Source: Rusavskia elegans (Eukaryota; Ascomycota; Lecanoromycetes; Teloschistales; Teloschistaceae). From it: 64,000 nt of DNA. A program made the position numbers and the translations under genes. The DNA lies in the NCBI GenBank assembly GCA_011316305.1, contig SAUG01000067.1:248001-312000 (forward strand), read 5' to 3'. The notes under the pieces are model-generated. The model did not search any database. It saw only the letters and a list, made by a program, of their open reading frames with translations, and had not been told where the DNA came from. The number at the start of each line of letters is the position of its first letter. The stretch's first letter is position 1. This document shows, piece by piece, positions 9,696 through 22,380 of this stretch.

Positions 9696-12600
9696 ATGGG
9701 TCTTCTTAGCCCTTCCTTTCTGTTCGGCTTGGTGGTACTCCTCTATCTCGGCTCCTTCGTTGTGTTCGCCATTCTGCGCATTGCGACTGGCATCTCGATA
9801 CAAAGGATTGGATATTGCTCATTACGCCACGTCGCATTCACTTTACGAGATGGAGTCCGGCTTGAGATCCGTGGTCTGGGCCTTGCTCCCCATCGACCGA
9901 CCTTCGCACAACCGAGATGGGTCAGCCTACGTCTCGAGGAGTTGAAGATCATCGTCGATCCAAAGAATCTGAGCCCAAGCAAGCCGGCTCCAGTGACAAG
10001 CAAAAGAGCGGCAAATGGTGGTCTGGATCGCAGTAAGCCAACACCGAATTCGCCGCGACCGGCTTTGCGACTGCCTGACAGGAATTTCTCGCGAAGTCGC
10101 ACATGGAAGACACTCACGCAGCTGAAGGAAAGGCTCAAGAAGTTACATGAGAAGATTCATTGGCTATGCTTGGTGGATGTGGACGCTTGGAATTTGAGCT
10201 GCGTCATCTTGGACGTTGGCAAACTCGAGATTGGGAATTTCCACCTGGCTGTTGATACCAGGCGCCAGACGGTCGATAGAGCTCGTCTTTTCCAGCACAA
10301 GCGGCTTCCAAAAGCAGATCAAAGGCCTGCAGAATGGCTTCTCACCGTCAAAAGTATTCTGTTCACCCCTGAGGGAAGGGACTCGCTTGAGGTACTCGAC
10401 ATCTGCAACGTCAACGTTCATGGCCTTCTCTACAAGGAGTTAGCAGGTCTCCGGGATGCATCAATATCAATCAAGTTAGGCAGGATACATATACCTATTG
10501 ACGATCTGATTGACTGTCAACAACGTGTCGAGCATCTTCGCCGCGCTCATATTATTACTGATCCCAAGTCACCGGAAGCGGACATCTCCTTCACCGATGT
10601 CATCGAGGAGCTGGACAGACCTGGAAGTAGGGAAGCCAAGATTGTGCAAACTGTCTCCGATTCCAAAGAGTTTGTCAGTTCGATTCTACGCGGTATCCAA
10701 GAGATTCAATTAGCCATCAGCTTTGTGGGCATGTCAAAGAAGATTGACCTGTCTTCGAATGCTTCGCCAATATACCTACATGTATCCATGAACGAAATTG
10801 GCGTCGATCTGCATAGGCTGGACTCAAGGAGCCCTGCCCATCGCATGTACTTCTCCTCAAGAGATGTAGCACACCAAGCACTGCTGGCCGCGATATCAAT
10901 TGCGTTCGCCTTGGACGACGGGGATGGAAAACCGGAACGGGTGCTGTATCTGCCAATGGCAACAACTACCATCAAGACCACTTTGCCTTCGAAGACAGTA
11001 ACTTTCTCCGAAGACAAAGATGCTGCTGACAGAAACACAAACATGCTATTCGCCAATCTTGTACTCACGTCGCCGTCCATTGATGTTGATCCCAAACATT
11101 TGTCAATCATTTTCTCACTCATTCAGAGTCGCCAAATCCAGCAGCATGTAGTGCCTCAAAGCGGCCAAAGTCAACATCATCATCTCATCTCAAGGCTCCT
11201 GCCGAAAGCCAGCGTCAAAATCTCTGTTCACGAGCCTGTGATAAGAGTCGCTCTTCCACCTGCAGATCCTACCCTCAAGGACTCCGACGAGTTTGATCTC
11301 CTCATTTGCTGTGTTTCGTCGATAGCGCTGGATTCCGAATCGTCCCACTCGTCTGCCGGAGATCTACATTACTTACTTCTTTCTAGCCTACGGATTGCTT
11401 CACATCAGCTGTACTACCAGACCGCGGCTGGAGAAAGGTACAACCTATCATTCGCAGAGACTCTCGAACTTAAAGTGCAAGTGACTGCTTCCCCCGAGGT
11501 CGCTGTGACGGCGAATGTGAATCTACAGACGTTATCACTCCACATGGTCCGGCCAGAGATCAGCGGTGGTGTCCGTCAGATCTTGCAGCAAATCCATCAG
11601 AGATCGAATGGGGGACCCCAAAAGCCTGTTCGTGCTGGGACTCAGTCCAATTTCTTGCGGCGCATTCCATATTGGCTTGTTCATTGCCAGCTACAGGGGT
11701 CTAATTTTGGTATCGAAGTGGCTGGAGTGGATGCTGAAATCTCCAAGGACACACGTGGTATTGCGTTGCAGCTTGAATCCTGGACCGCTGAGTACAAAGC
11801 ACAGAAGGACGCGCCAAATGAGAGACCTCCTTCCAGGCGGCGTAAGCTAAGTAAGGCAGGTGCAGGGGCTGAATCGTCTGTCAAAATCATATCGCCTCCG
11901 CCATCGCCGCCTGCCAAATCGAACTCGACAGACGGCAGACGCCTGGCTGTACATGTCCGTGGTTTCGAAGGCTTTGTTGTAGAAGGTCTTGAGACTCTCG
12001 AATCGGAACCTTTCATTGGATTGCCACGATTCGAGCTTGCATTGTCCACTTCGAACGACGGTCGTGGTCCAATCTTTCACCTGAATTCTCACATCAAATC
12101 ACTGTACCTGCAGTATTCCTTATACCGTTACTATGCTATCGGCGTCGCTGTCACCGTCCTCAAACGAGCATTTGATCATGCGTACTATCGCAGATTAAAT
12201 GACTCTGGCTCTCTGCACCTCTCCCCAGAAGAGGTCTCGGCAGCACAAAACCATGAGACACCTGAGTTATTGACAGTGGATCTAAAAGCCGGGTTCCTTC
12301 AGATAAAGTCCACGATGCCGTCAGATCCGCCCATGATGCTACACATGTGTGCCACAGAGGCTGGGCGACATAGGTGGTCGACACCATTCATCAAGTCACG
12401 TCTTCTGCGGGTCTATGCAGGAGCATCCAAGATAACATCGGCCTGGGCCCGCTTGATCAGCGTGAAGGGTCTCCGGGTTGATCTTCGCGAACTTCGCAGG
12501 AAACATGGAAGAACCTTTATCGATGAGAAATCTATAGACATCGGTACTGATTTCATCAGGCTTGCGGTACCGCATCAAATGGTACTTCACAAAATTGTCG

Positions 12601-15600
12601 ACAACCTTGCCAACGTTACCAAAGCCACAGAGCAGCTGCACCATCGTTTCAAGACTGACTCAAACGAGTACGTCTTGAGAAAAAGACCAGCGCAACCCAA
12701 GAAGGTCCCGAAAGTCTCTATCCGCAGCAAGGCTCTGTTGTTCGAGCTTGAAGATGGGCCTTTCGAATGGAAACTCGGCTCGATTTATCGCCTGGGTCTA
12801 ATTGAACAAAAACTGAGGCTTGCGCGAGAAGAGGCTTATCTGGCCAAAAAGAAAAACATGGATCAAGCACGCCAGCGTCAGACTTCAACCAGATACCGAG
12901 CCCAGTCTGCTCGTCATTTGCACCACGACCGGAGTAGTCATTCCCAACGCGATGAGACTCGCGCGCGCAGTGGAAGTTCCAAACGTCGATCAAGGCGTCG
13001 CTCGCGGTCAGGTTCGACTGCACGAGGTCGCAAGATGCGGTATGATCCTGACGGCAAATGTGGGCTCACAGGCGCTGCGAGCATCAGCACGGACGAGGCA
13101 TGGCGAAGACTTCAACATTACAATGCTCAGAGCTGGAAAACCCGAATCGATGGGGCTTACCGGATGCAGAATTCTGGAATGCGTGAAATCCGTAGCATGT
13201 TTTGGGGTCACGACGAAGGTCTAGATGCTGACGTTGGTAACGAGAAGATACTCGCTATGCCAGAGCGCCCAGGTCTATTGTCAGCTCTGATCAGCGACCT
13301 CTACATCGTTATCGACAAGCCTTCCTTTCCTATTCAAAATTATCCCTCGTTCTTGCATCGAGTGGGTAAGAGCATGCCACACGACATGGAATACACCCTG
13401 CTCATCCCTATGCGTGTACAAATCGACATGGGCGAAGCACGTTTTACACTGAGAGACTATCCTTTGCCGCTTCTGCATGTTCCAGCCATTCGCCCCGGCC
13501 AGTCACCCCGTCTGCCAAGCTGGTCGCTGAAGACCGACTTCGTCATCGCTGAAGAGTATCGGGGCGACCTATCGATTAAACAGGTGCCCGTACAGATTGC
13601 GCCGCCAGACAAGTGCTCCGAACCAGGATGGAAAAGGGGTTTTGCTGTCGACGTGCGTCGAACGGTGTCACCCGTCAAAACATACTCGGACGTCGAGGTT
13701 GCCATCAATACTAGCGCTCCAACGAGCATAACATGGGGCACATCATATCAGCCAGCAATACAAGATATGATGATGATCATCGAAGGATTCACAAAGCCGC
13801 AGGTGGACCCGTCAGAGAAGGTCGGGTTCTGGGATAAAATCCGTTTGAGCTTCCATTCGAGGATCACTGTAGCTTGGAAAGGTGATGGTGATGTTCATCT
13901 CAAACTAAAAGGTGGATGATGGGTTCCGCTTTAGCAAACAAGTGCTGACATGATGATGTAGGTGCTCGCGATCCATACATGGTCACTGGTCATGGAGCCG
14001 GTTTTGTTATGTGCTGGCGTAATGGTGTCCGCTGGGACATCCACAGAGACGACGATCCTAAAAAATTTATGAACGTTACCAGTGGTGAATATGTGCTCGC
14101 TATTCCAGATTACAGTCACCAAGCACGGGAGAACGGTGCACGGATGTCAGCAGATCGGGACAGCATCTCCAGCGGTAGCAGCTACAGAAACGGTGCCATG
14201 TTCAAGAAAGTGATCATGAAACTATCAGGCAACGTCCGCTGGCTTGCAGGGCTTGTCTTTGAGAGAGATCTCGTGGGAAATGGCCGTTCTTTTGACTTCA
14301 AGCCTCATTACAACGTCGCACTTACAACGCCTGATCGTGCAACCAGCTCTCAAGTAAAGGTATTCAAAACTGCCCAGGACATTTGCAATGGCTGACGAGC
14401 ATCGTAGTACGACGCATACCGCGGCTTCCGCAGCAACCATATCCATATGTCACTCGCAGTTGCTGCGCCTTTGGACCGAGATTGGGCCTTGACAAACGTC
14501 AAACCGTCTACAAGCTACAACACGGTGCACCTTAGTCCTCGTTTCTTCACGCACTTTTTGAATTGGTGGTCAATGTTCTCTGGGGTCATGTCCCTCCCCA
14601 TACGTCAAGGTAAATTATTCCCTGGGGTAGAGAAGACAAGCAAGAAATTTGGTCGACATCTGGCCACGTTCAAATATAATCTCCTTCTATCGCCGCTTTT
14701 TCTGGCTCATATCTACAAACACAAAGACGCCGAGGACTACTCGGAAGATCTCGTCTCTGCTACAGGCTTGAAAATGCGCATCGATAGCTTCATGCTCGAT
14801 TTGCATCAACGACGAGAAGAATTCGCTGCTCAGGGGCAAGGCCGCAGCAAGCAATTGAAGACTAGTGGCATGCGTATTAACCAAGCACAGCTTGACTTCA
14901 TAGCAGCAGACCTCCGAGCGGTCTCCGCCAGTATTGCTGGTACCACAGCTGATGACGTGCGAAAAGCGAGTGGCGAAGAGCTAGCCGCCTATCAGGAGCA
15001 GCCCACAGCGTCTGCCGATATGTCTCGTTTCACCATCCCTGACAATGACTTTAGTTGGATTGATATGGACGACTTTGTTGAACTGGACTGGATCCTGCCG
15101 GCAGAGACAACACCTGAAACAAAGATTATGCCTCTCGCATACTCACCACGCTTTACATACTTCCGGCAAACAGACCATCAAGGGTCTGTTTCTGGAGACA
15201 CTACAAGGTCCAGTTCCTTCGGTAAAGAAGACACGCATTTCTGCGTCATGTCGCAGGACAACGACCCTCGACGAGTACAATGCGAGTTGATCAAAGCCCG
15301 TATAGCGAAGATTGATGAGCAGCTCGAGACGCATCAAAGAACACTGGGCGAGCAAGAGCTTCGCGTTGTCCGGGATGGCTCTCGGGACGGTAGTCTCAAG
15401 GAGCGCTTCGAGACCTTGAAGTATCAAGGACGAGCCCTCAACAGCAAGAAGCAATTCCTGCAGACAATGTTCAGGAGGCTAACACAACGTATTGAGGAAA
15501 ATCGACCTTGGACAGCCTCCGACGGAGATACTACTGAAGAGGATATGACGACAAGCAGCATGTCTGACGACGCTGGGGGACCCGGTTCGGAGAACATCGA

Positions 15601-18541
15601 AGCACAACCTCTGGCAAGGTACGTGGACGACTTCAACAATCGCTTCATCGTACATAACATGCAGCTTAAATGGAACAACTCGCTCCGAAATATCATTCTG
15701 CGTTATGTACACCAAGTCAGCCAGCGTCGGGGTTTCATTTATTACATGTCCCGTACGGCCGTCAAGTTCATACTCGACATCGTGAAAGAGCAGCACAAAA
15801 GCAAGCAACGGTGGCAAGAACACTCGGATGCTCCCACTCCATCTTCGGAGGCTCCTCCCGCGCCATCCTTGGAGGAGGACCAAGAACAAGATCCGGAGGT
15901 CGAAGACCGGATACGGGAGCTTTTGAATGACGGGCAGAAATTTGTCAACGCTGATGATCCTGAGCCGTCCAAGGGTGCTTCCAGGTCTGGCACTGGTAAT
16001 CTAGACAAGGATATTTCAGACGAGTACGCTCCTCTGAACAGCTACCATGTTCGTCTCATCGCACCTCAAATCCAACTGCAGAGCGAGAAGAATCCCAAGT
16101 CTGTCCTGCTGGTTACGGCAAAAGGGATGCAGCTCAAAGTCATCCAAATTATGGACAAGGATCGCATGATGGACGAAGTCAGCGGGTTGGTCCAGCGCCG
16201 CTTCTCGGTGGACATGGACAGCGTTCAGTTCTTTGTTACAGCGCAAAAGATCATGAATCAGTTCCTGCACCTCTACGCCGGTAGTCGTTATGGAACGCCC
16301 AAAGGCTCAGCCTGGCCGCCTTGGGTACCATTCGAAGTTAATTTCGACTTCGAATTCGATCCGTTTGGCTTCTCAAGAGTCGTACAGCGGACGTCTGCAA
16401 GTCTTCGATATGACAAGTACAACACATTACGGCTGAAGTATAACGATGAAGTCAGCACCGCCAAGCAAGATGGACAAAACCCACGGGAGAACGCAGAGAG
16501 TCGAATCGATCACATCTGGGTGGAATTTCCAAACATCAGGGCGATCTGCGACTCTGTTCAATATTACACCATGTACGTCATCGTACTCGACCTTTTACTC
16601 TACAGCGAGCCATTGGAAAAGGTGCGAAGCGAAAGGCTCGAAAAGATCATGCTCGCATCCGACTTTAGTGACCTCCGAGGCGCACCAGAAATGGTCATCA
16701 GTCTTCAGGACCGGATCCGACAGCTCGAGGAGATCAAGACCTACTTCCAAATCCATGCTAAGTATCTCGACAGGCAAGGCTGGCAAGATCGACTGTCCAT
16801 CGAGCACGATCTGACCAGTTGCGAGGACGAGCTCTTTTTCATGATGAAAGCCATCACCACCTCACAGCGCAAGATCGATGATCGCTCGCAAGCAACGCAG
16901 ACGAACGGCTTGTTGCGGTGGTATCTCTCGGCTTCGGAAATCGTCTGGCATCTCATGCGAGAAAAGAATGAACCATTGATGGAAATACAGCTCCAACATG
17001 CCCTGTACGATAGGACTGATAACACCGATGGCTCGAACCACAACTCAATGGAAATCGAGCGTATGCGTGGTCTTAACCTCCTGCCAAATGCACTGTACCC
17101 TGAGATGCTTGCGCCGTACTCACAAAACGGCAAGCGCTTCGATGATGGTCAAGATCTCAAAATGCTGAGCGTGCAGTGGCATATGCTCGAAGCTATTGCA
17201 GGGATTCCCGTTCTAGATCAGTTTGAGGTCAACTTGTTCCCGTTGAAAGTGCAACTTGAGAGAGAGATAGGCAAGAAATTATTCGAGTATATCTTCCCAG
17301 GTGTCGGATTGTCCAATGGCGAATCTGGCAATTTCTCCCCTTTTCTCGCCAAGCAGTCACCGACGCAAGATGAGGACGTTGACTCGGATCAGAACAGTAT
17401 GTCTGACACAGCCACGCATTATACAGACACGACTGCTTCGAACGACGAACCGAAAGCAAGCCCTCGTCCTGGGTCTCTAGAGCTCCGACTTCGACCGACT
17501 AAAGCTCTTGGGGACAGCCGTGGCGCAGCAGGCTTCAATCAATCGGGGAAGCACACGAGTGGCATCCTCAAGAAAGATGGAGGATCCCATCATTTCAGTC
17601 TGTTCCAGCATGCGAATCATTCCCAGCAGTCTGCACGTCTCGCACCGCCAAGCAAGAAGACGTCGAAAGAAAGCCTTCGACCAAGTCACGATACTTCTTC
17701 GACAAGTTTAGCCTCAATGAACGGAAACAGTGAAAAGCACAAACGATTCGGAGGACTCAAGAGATCCAATACCGGGACCAGTGAAAGCCAGGCTGCAGAC
17801 AAGGACAAGGCCTCGGACGACCTGACGCAGATGATGTCGCGAGCGTCGAATTATATGACGCTTGCCTATGTCAAGATACCCAGCGTGGTCCTCTGTCTCA
17901 GCTACAAAGGTCGCGGCGAGAGGAACATTGAGGATGTCCACAACTTCGTCTTCCGCATGCCCGTACTCGAATACCGTAACAAGACGTGGTCCAACCTCGA
18001 CCTGGCGCTCCGGCTTAAGAAGGACGTCATCAAAGCATTGATCTCGCATACCGGCGCCATCATCGGCAACAAGTTCTCCCACCACCGTCCAAGCAAGTAT
18101 CAACAGAGCCGACAGAGAGAGCTTGCCAATGTCTCCTCGTCGCATCCGAACACTTCCAGTCTGATCAGTGTCAGCCGGAGCGAGGCGAGCAGTATGCGGA
18201 ATGGAAGCCACCCGGCCCAATGGCCCCAAAGGTCCGACCTCTCCCTCGATAGCAAGATGAAGAGATCGGGATCGTGGTCGTCGAGCCTTGAAAGCTCTGC
18301 CGTAGCGAATAACAATACCTTCAACCACTTCAACGCACAATCAATACCGGAAATCGGACCGGAAGGGCCGGAGTCGCCACCGAGATCAGTGCGGTCAGCG
18401 TTCACGAGACGTTTTACAGGGGAGTTCCGGAGCAAAGAACCGTCACCGTCGGCGACGAATGGTGAGGATGCAGAGGAGAGTACCCGCAAGAAGAGTAGGA
18501 TGCTTTTTGGGAAGAAGATCCTGGGGTCCCTGAACCAGTAA
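9696..18541 (+). CDS. FMP27: FMP27/BLTP2-like bridge-like lipid transfer protein, three exons
   Basis: A very large protein of the Fmp27/Hobbit/BLTP2 family, which forms a long hydrophobic groove for lipid transport at ER-plasma membrane contacts. Exons are 9696-13911, 13962-14353 and 14408-18541. Introns of 50 and 54 nt keep the frame and give 2,913 aa. An N-terminal membrane anchor (SFLFGLVVLLYLGSFVVFAI) is followed by repeated beta-groove sequence. GFWDKIRLSFHSRITVAW at the end of exon 1 defines the Fmp27 GFWDK domain. The junction to exon 2 gives KGARDPYMVTGHGAGFVMCW. Exon 3 carries WPPWVPFEVNFDFEF near residue 2,171 (WPPW domain). A basic Arg/Ser stretch lies near residues 1,088-1,115, and the C-terminal 300 residues are low-complexity. 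Length fits the family (yeast about 2,600). The ATG at 9696 directly precedes the anchor. Confidence 0.95.
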
Positions 18542-19550
18542 CAGCTTCAGTGACTCTGCTCGATTGCTATTTCTGTTTCTTCACCATACATATACCTCCA
18601 CTGGCCCCGTGAGTTTAGGGAGGTCCGACTCTGGGAATCTTTGCATCGCAGCGGCGTTCAGGAGGGTCGGTCTTTGTCGTATGGGATACCTATGGCATGG
18701 TGGTCCATCTATGGCGTTTGGGGACCAAAGCATATTGATGTCTCCTGGACGGTTTTAGCTTCTTGTATATACCCCTTTATCAATGTTGTGTCGACGAAGA
18801 TTGTCGATAAGAGGAGGCATGTCTAGGCTGTGTGAGGGATGGCTTTTGTACGAAACAGAAATTATCCGATAATCTTGGTTAATCTTGCTTTGGTTCCTCT
18901 AGTATTTTTCCCGTTCCCGGGTTCGATTGAAATCCGAATGGAAGATGCATTCCTTTTTCTGGTTGTTATAGACTATGTTCCTTCGGGTAAGGGGTTTGAC
19001 CGGAGATAGGCATACTGTATGAACACGAGGGGTTGTGTCGATGTCATGGATGAATACGTAAATGCACTATTGAAAGTGAGAAAATGTTTGTTTGAAAAAC
19101 CCGAATCTCAGCCCCATATTCTCCTGCTTTCATTTAACCTGTCAGCTTTGCACTCTTCAGCCTTTCATGGGTAAAGTAGGGGATGAATTTTTGCGTTTAT
19201 ATGCTTCCCACTTGTCGGCGAAGAGTTTATGGACAGCTAAGGAGTGCTTTCCCTGTGGCCACAGTTGAGACGATTGATATTCAAACTTTTCTCTCATATG
19301 AAGGCTGTAGACTTCTTGGTGTTGGGTTTTCGCTGTGGGAGGGACAGCATTTTACCACATGACATAAGAACGTTCAACGAGTGCAGATGTGCTAGGGGTT
19401 CAAAAATTGAAGTGTCAGGGTCCGATTGAGTTGTGACAAAAGGTAAACAGGGTAGATAAAAATATATGTAACCAATCCCACTATCATTCGATGCCCTTTT
19501 CCATCTATAACCCCCATCTCTCCGCCCCGAACGCTCATTCTCCCAATTCC
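18542..19550. other. convergent 3' intergenic region
   Basis: About 1.0 kb between the stop codons of the convergent FMP27 and rhodopsin-family genes. It should contain both 3' UTRs. No gene, repeat array or RNA is recognisable. Confidence 0.4.
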
Positions 19551-21012
19551 TCATACCAAATGCGCGATGTTCGGATACATCCTCTCCACATCCCCACTAA
19601 ACCCCCTCACCCTGCTCTCCAGCTCCGCCACCTCCCTTCCTCCTCCTCCCCCCCTTTCCGCATCCTCACACCTCGCTCCCCTCCCATCCACCCTCTTATG
19701 CACCTCGCTCATAACCACCGGCAACTCCTCCTCTTCCCCTTCCCTCTCCATCTCTCCCCTCCGCCCAATAACCCTGAACCCTTCCTCCCCCCGCCCCCTC
19801 AACGTCCTCGAGCTGCTACCCACGCCCTCGATATCACTCGATGTTTCGGACGCGAAACATCGGCGGTAGAGTGCTGAAAGCGGGTTTTTCAGCGTCGGCA
19901 AACAGGCGCATATGATGCCGATGTTGGCTTCGATGTTGGACCACAGCGTGGAGACCATGGTACCGTAGGTTGTATCTGGGTCCTTGGAGGCGGAGGCGAG
20001 GGTCGTCATGCGGAGAACGGAGGTTGTGCAGACGCTTTGTATCATGAATGATGGATGTAAGTGACGGGAGGTGGTGGGTTTGTATGTTGGTGTGTGGTCT
20101 TGAAGGGGGATATCAAGAATAGAAAGGAGAAGAAGAAGAAGAAGAAGATGAAGAAGGGGGGGGGGGGGGGGGGGGGGGCGCTTACAACAGTCCCAATCCA
20201 AAAATCGAATACAATCCCACTTTCACCCTCCTACGCATCTGCAATTGATAGATTAAGCGCTGCGGTAGAGCGAGAGTGATGAGATCGGTGAGGATGTTGT
20301 TGATGGCGTTGACGAACCAGAAGGCTGTGGTGTTAAGACAGTGCCCTTTTATCTCGTGATCGAATGCACGTTTGATCGGCGTGCATTGGAAGATCGTCGC
20401 CAGGATGGACGCCGTGGCGTAAAGCGCGATGTATATCATGACGGCGGAGGTGAGACGGCGGAAGGGAAGGATGTTGGTGAAGATGCGGCGGTAGAGCAAG
20501 ATGACGGAGATTTTGGTGCTGTTGATGGTGAGTTTGTAGAAGATTTGCGAGGTGTAGAATGCCTGTGTGGGACATGAGTATTTGGGTTGATTAGATGAGT
20601 GGCAAGGTTACGAGAGGCCGGTCAATAGGGAAGAGAGCAGTTACCATAAGAGCCTGGTGAAGATCGGAGTCGGAGAGGGTGGAAGCATGTTTGCCTACAC
20701 CGTGATAGACACCTGTGGTTGTCATCAGTCTGCTCGTCGATGCGTGATATGTATTAGAAGGTATTCTTACTGAAGATTGTTAAAACCGCGAGAATGGTTG
20801 CCCAAAGCTATATCGAACATCAACCGATTGATCTAGGCTGGTGGTCCTGATGTAATCACCATGGACCCAGCGATGACCCGGTCATCGATACCAAGCTGGC
20901 TTGCGTAGTGGTATCGGCAGACAAACCTGCCGATCACGGTGACTAGAGCGATTGAAGTAGAGATAATAGCGACAAGGACCAACTGCGTACCCCGACCTTC
21001 GAAGCCGGGCAT
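19551..21012 (-). CDS. rhodopsin-family (PTH11-related) seven-helix membrane protein, five exons
   Basis: A fungal integral membrane protein of the rhodopsin-domain family found in PTH11-like receptors; ligand unknown. Exons on the minus strand are 20860-21012, 20771-20807, 20645-20712, 20186-20562 and 19551-20034. They join in frame to 372 aa. Helix 1 is TQLVLVAIISTSIALVTVIG, followed by RYHYASQLGIDDRV. Later come LMAFYTSQIFYKLTINSTK and the LLYRRIF loop, then FQCTPIKRAFD, TAFWFVNAINNILTDLITL, ALPQRLIYQLQMRRRVKVGL and FVCTTSVLRM. The typical DTTYGTMVSTLWSNIEANIG and IICACLPTL follow. The tail is a charged Gly/Glu/Arg-rich cytosolic stretch. The last intron (20035-20185) is unusually long at 151 nt and contains homopolymer and triplet repeats. 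Confidence 0.88.
20120..20178. repeat. AAG microsatellite followed by a 23-G homopolymer, intronic
   Basis: On the plus strand an (AAG)n-like tract runs straight into 23 consecutive G (20156-20178). It lies inside the last intron of the rhodopsin-family gene, just after the splice donor on the coding strand (poly-C, then pyrimidine-rich CTT). Length at such a site is prone to slippage and sequencing error. Confidence 0.9.
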
Positions 21013-22380
21013 TGTCGAGATGGATCAGTGACCGAGGCGCAAACCGGTGCTGATGGCTTCGGAATCTAATGTTGAACCTTCGTAGCGAAGTTCAGAGTTC
21101 TGCCGTAGCACGATCCACAGGAGATGCAGGTCGGATGGCGATAGCTGTAAGGGATATCCCATGGCACTGGGCTGGTCGTGATGCCATATTGAAGTCATAA
21201 ACCCAGAAATTGACTTGTTCCTTCTGTCGGAAATCCTCTTGAAAATCTTTCTTCGAGATGCAAGGGGGTCGAGACATTCGGCAACTCGCCTCCCTTTCCC
21301 TTGCGTTCTGTCATTGTGATTGCGAACCTTTCAATGCGGCTACCGAGATCCAGATGAAGTTCTACTTACGTATGAGTTATGCCAACAGAGAACATGTCAA
21401 GGACTGGTCTGGAAACAAATGTAAAATCAATCCTAAGATCAAGAGAAAGTTCAGATAGAATCAGATGAAATAAGGAGCAACGTTGATCAACAGAACGATA
21501 CCTACTGTTTAGGGACACCCGCCGTCCTTGCAACATGCAATCCAATGCAATGCAATGCGATGCGGGTGCAAACGAAAGGTACACCTGTAGCGTCAGGAGA
21601 TGACCCGGTCGAGGGTGAGCAAGGGACATGGCTTTCTATTCGAGCCCCGTGTGTACATTGGTGTCTTAAGCTGTTGCTTGAGCAGTGAGAGACTCTTGAT
21701 CGTGATAATGCTATACATACTTTCATGACAGGAGAAGTGGTGGCTGTCCCCTGTCTCGATCCATACAATCATCAATCATCAACAATCCGAAGTAAACATG
21801 GCGATACTTCTCCTGTATAACCCTCTTGCTTTCCACGTTACTGGGCCATCATCAAAGCTATCGTTCCAGCAAACACCTGTCTTCCTCATTCCTCTTCTCC
21901 TCCAGACTCGACTATCGCACTCCCAACAGCGGCTGCTGACGTTATCCCCATCTTTTCTTTCTTTGGCTGATATCCAGCTCTGGGACACTCTCCAAGACAT
22001 GCAACAGGGACTGCTGGAGCAGGTACGCGCCCGAGTGGTTTGTGGTTGCGGCAATGATACCGACGATTGGATGCGACGTAGGGTGAAACGACTATATCCC
22101 GCACGGGATGCAAGTGCTGGCCTTGATGGGCAAGCTGGGATCTTTTAAGCGTCCCGTGTCGAGCTTTTTCACAGGAAACCGGACTCGGATAGTAATCTGT
22201 ACAGCAACCGAGACGGTCAGTACAGTTGTGCGAAAGCTAGTAGAGATGCGCCGCCACGTTGTTCTAATTGTTCCGTGGCTTGCAACAGCTATAGACAACA
22301 TCCGTGAGGGGGTTTCAACTCTCTGGTTTACTGGAGCAGGGGACCAAGTACACGTTTGCGGAACAACAAGAGCTTCATGC
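21013..22380. other. intergenic region
   Basis: About 1.37 kb between the start of the rhodopsin-family gene and the stop of the RasGEF gene, both on the minus strand. It holds a short run of ATGCA-like repeats near 21,540-21,560. Several short open frames show no domain or splice support. Confidence 0.4.
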
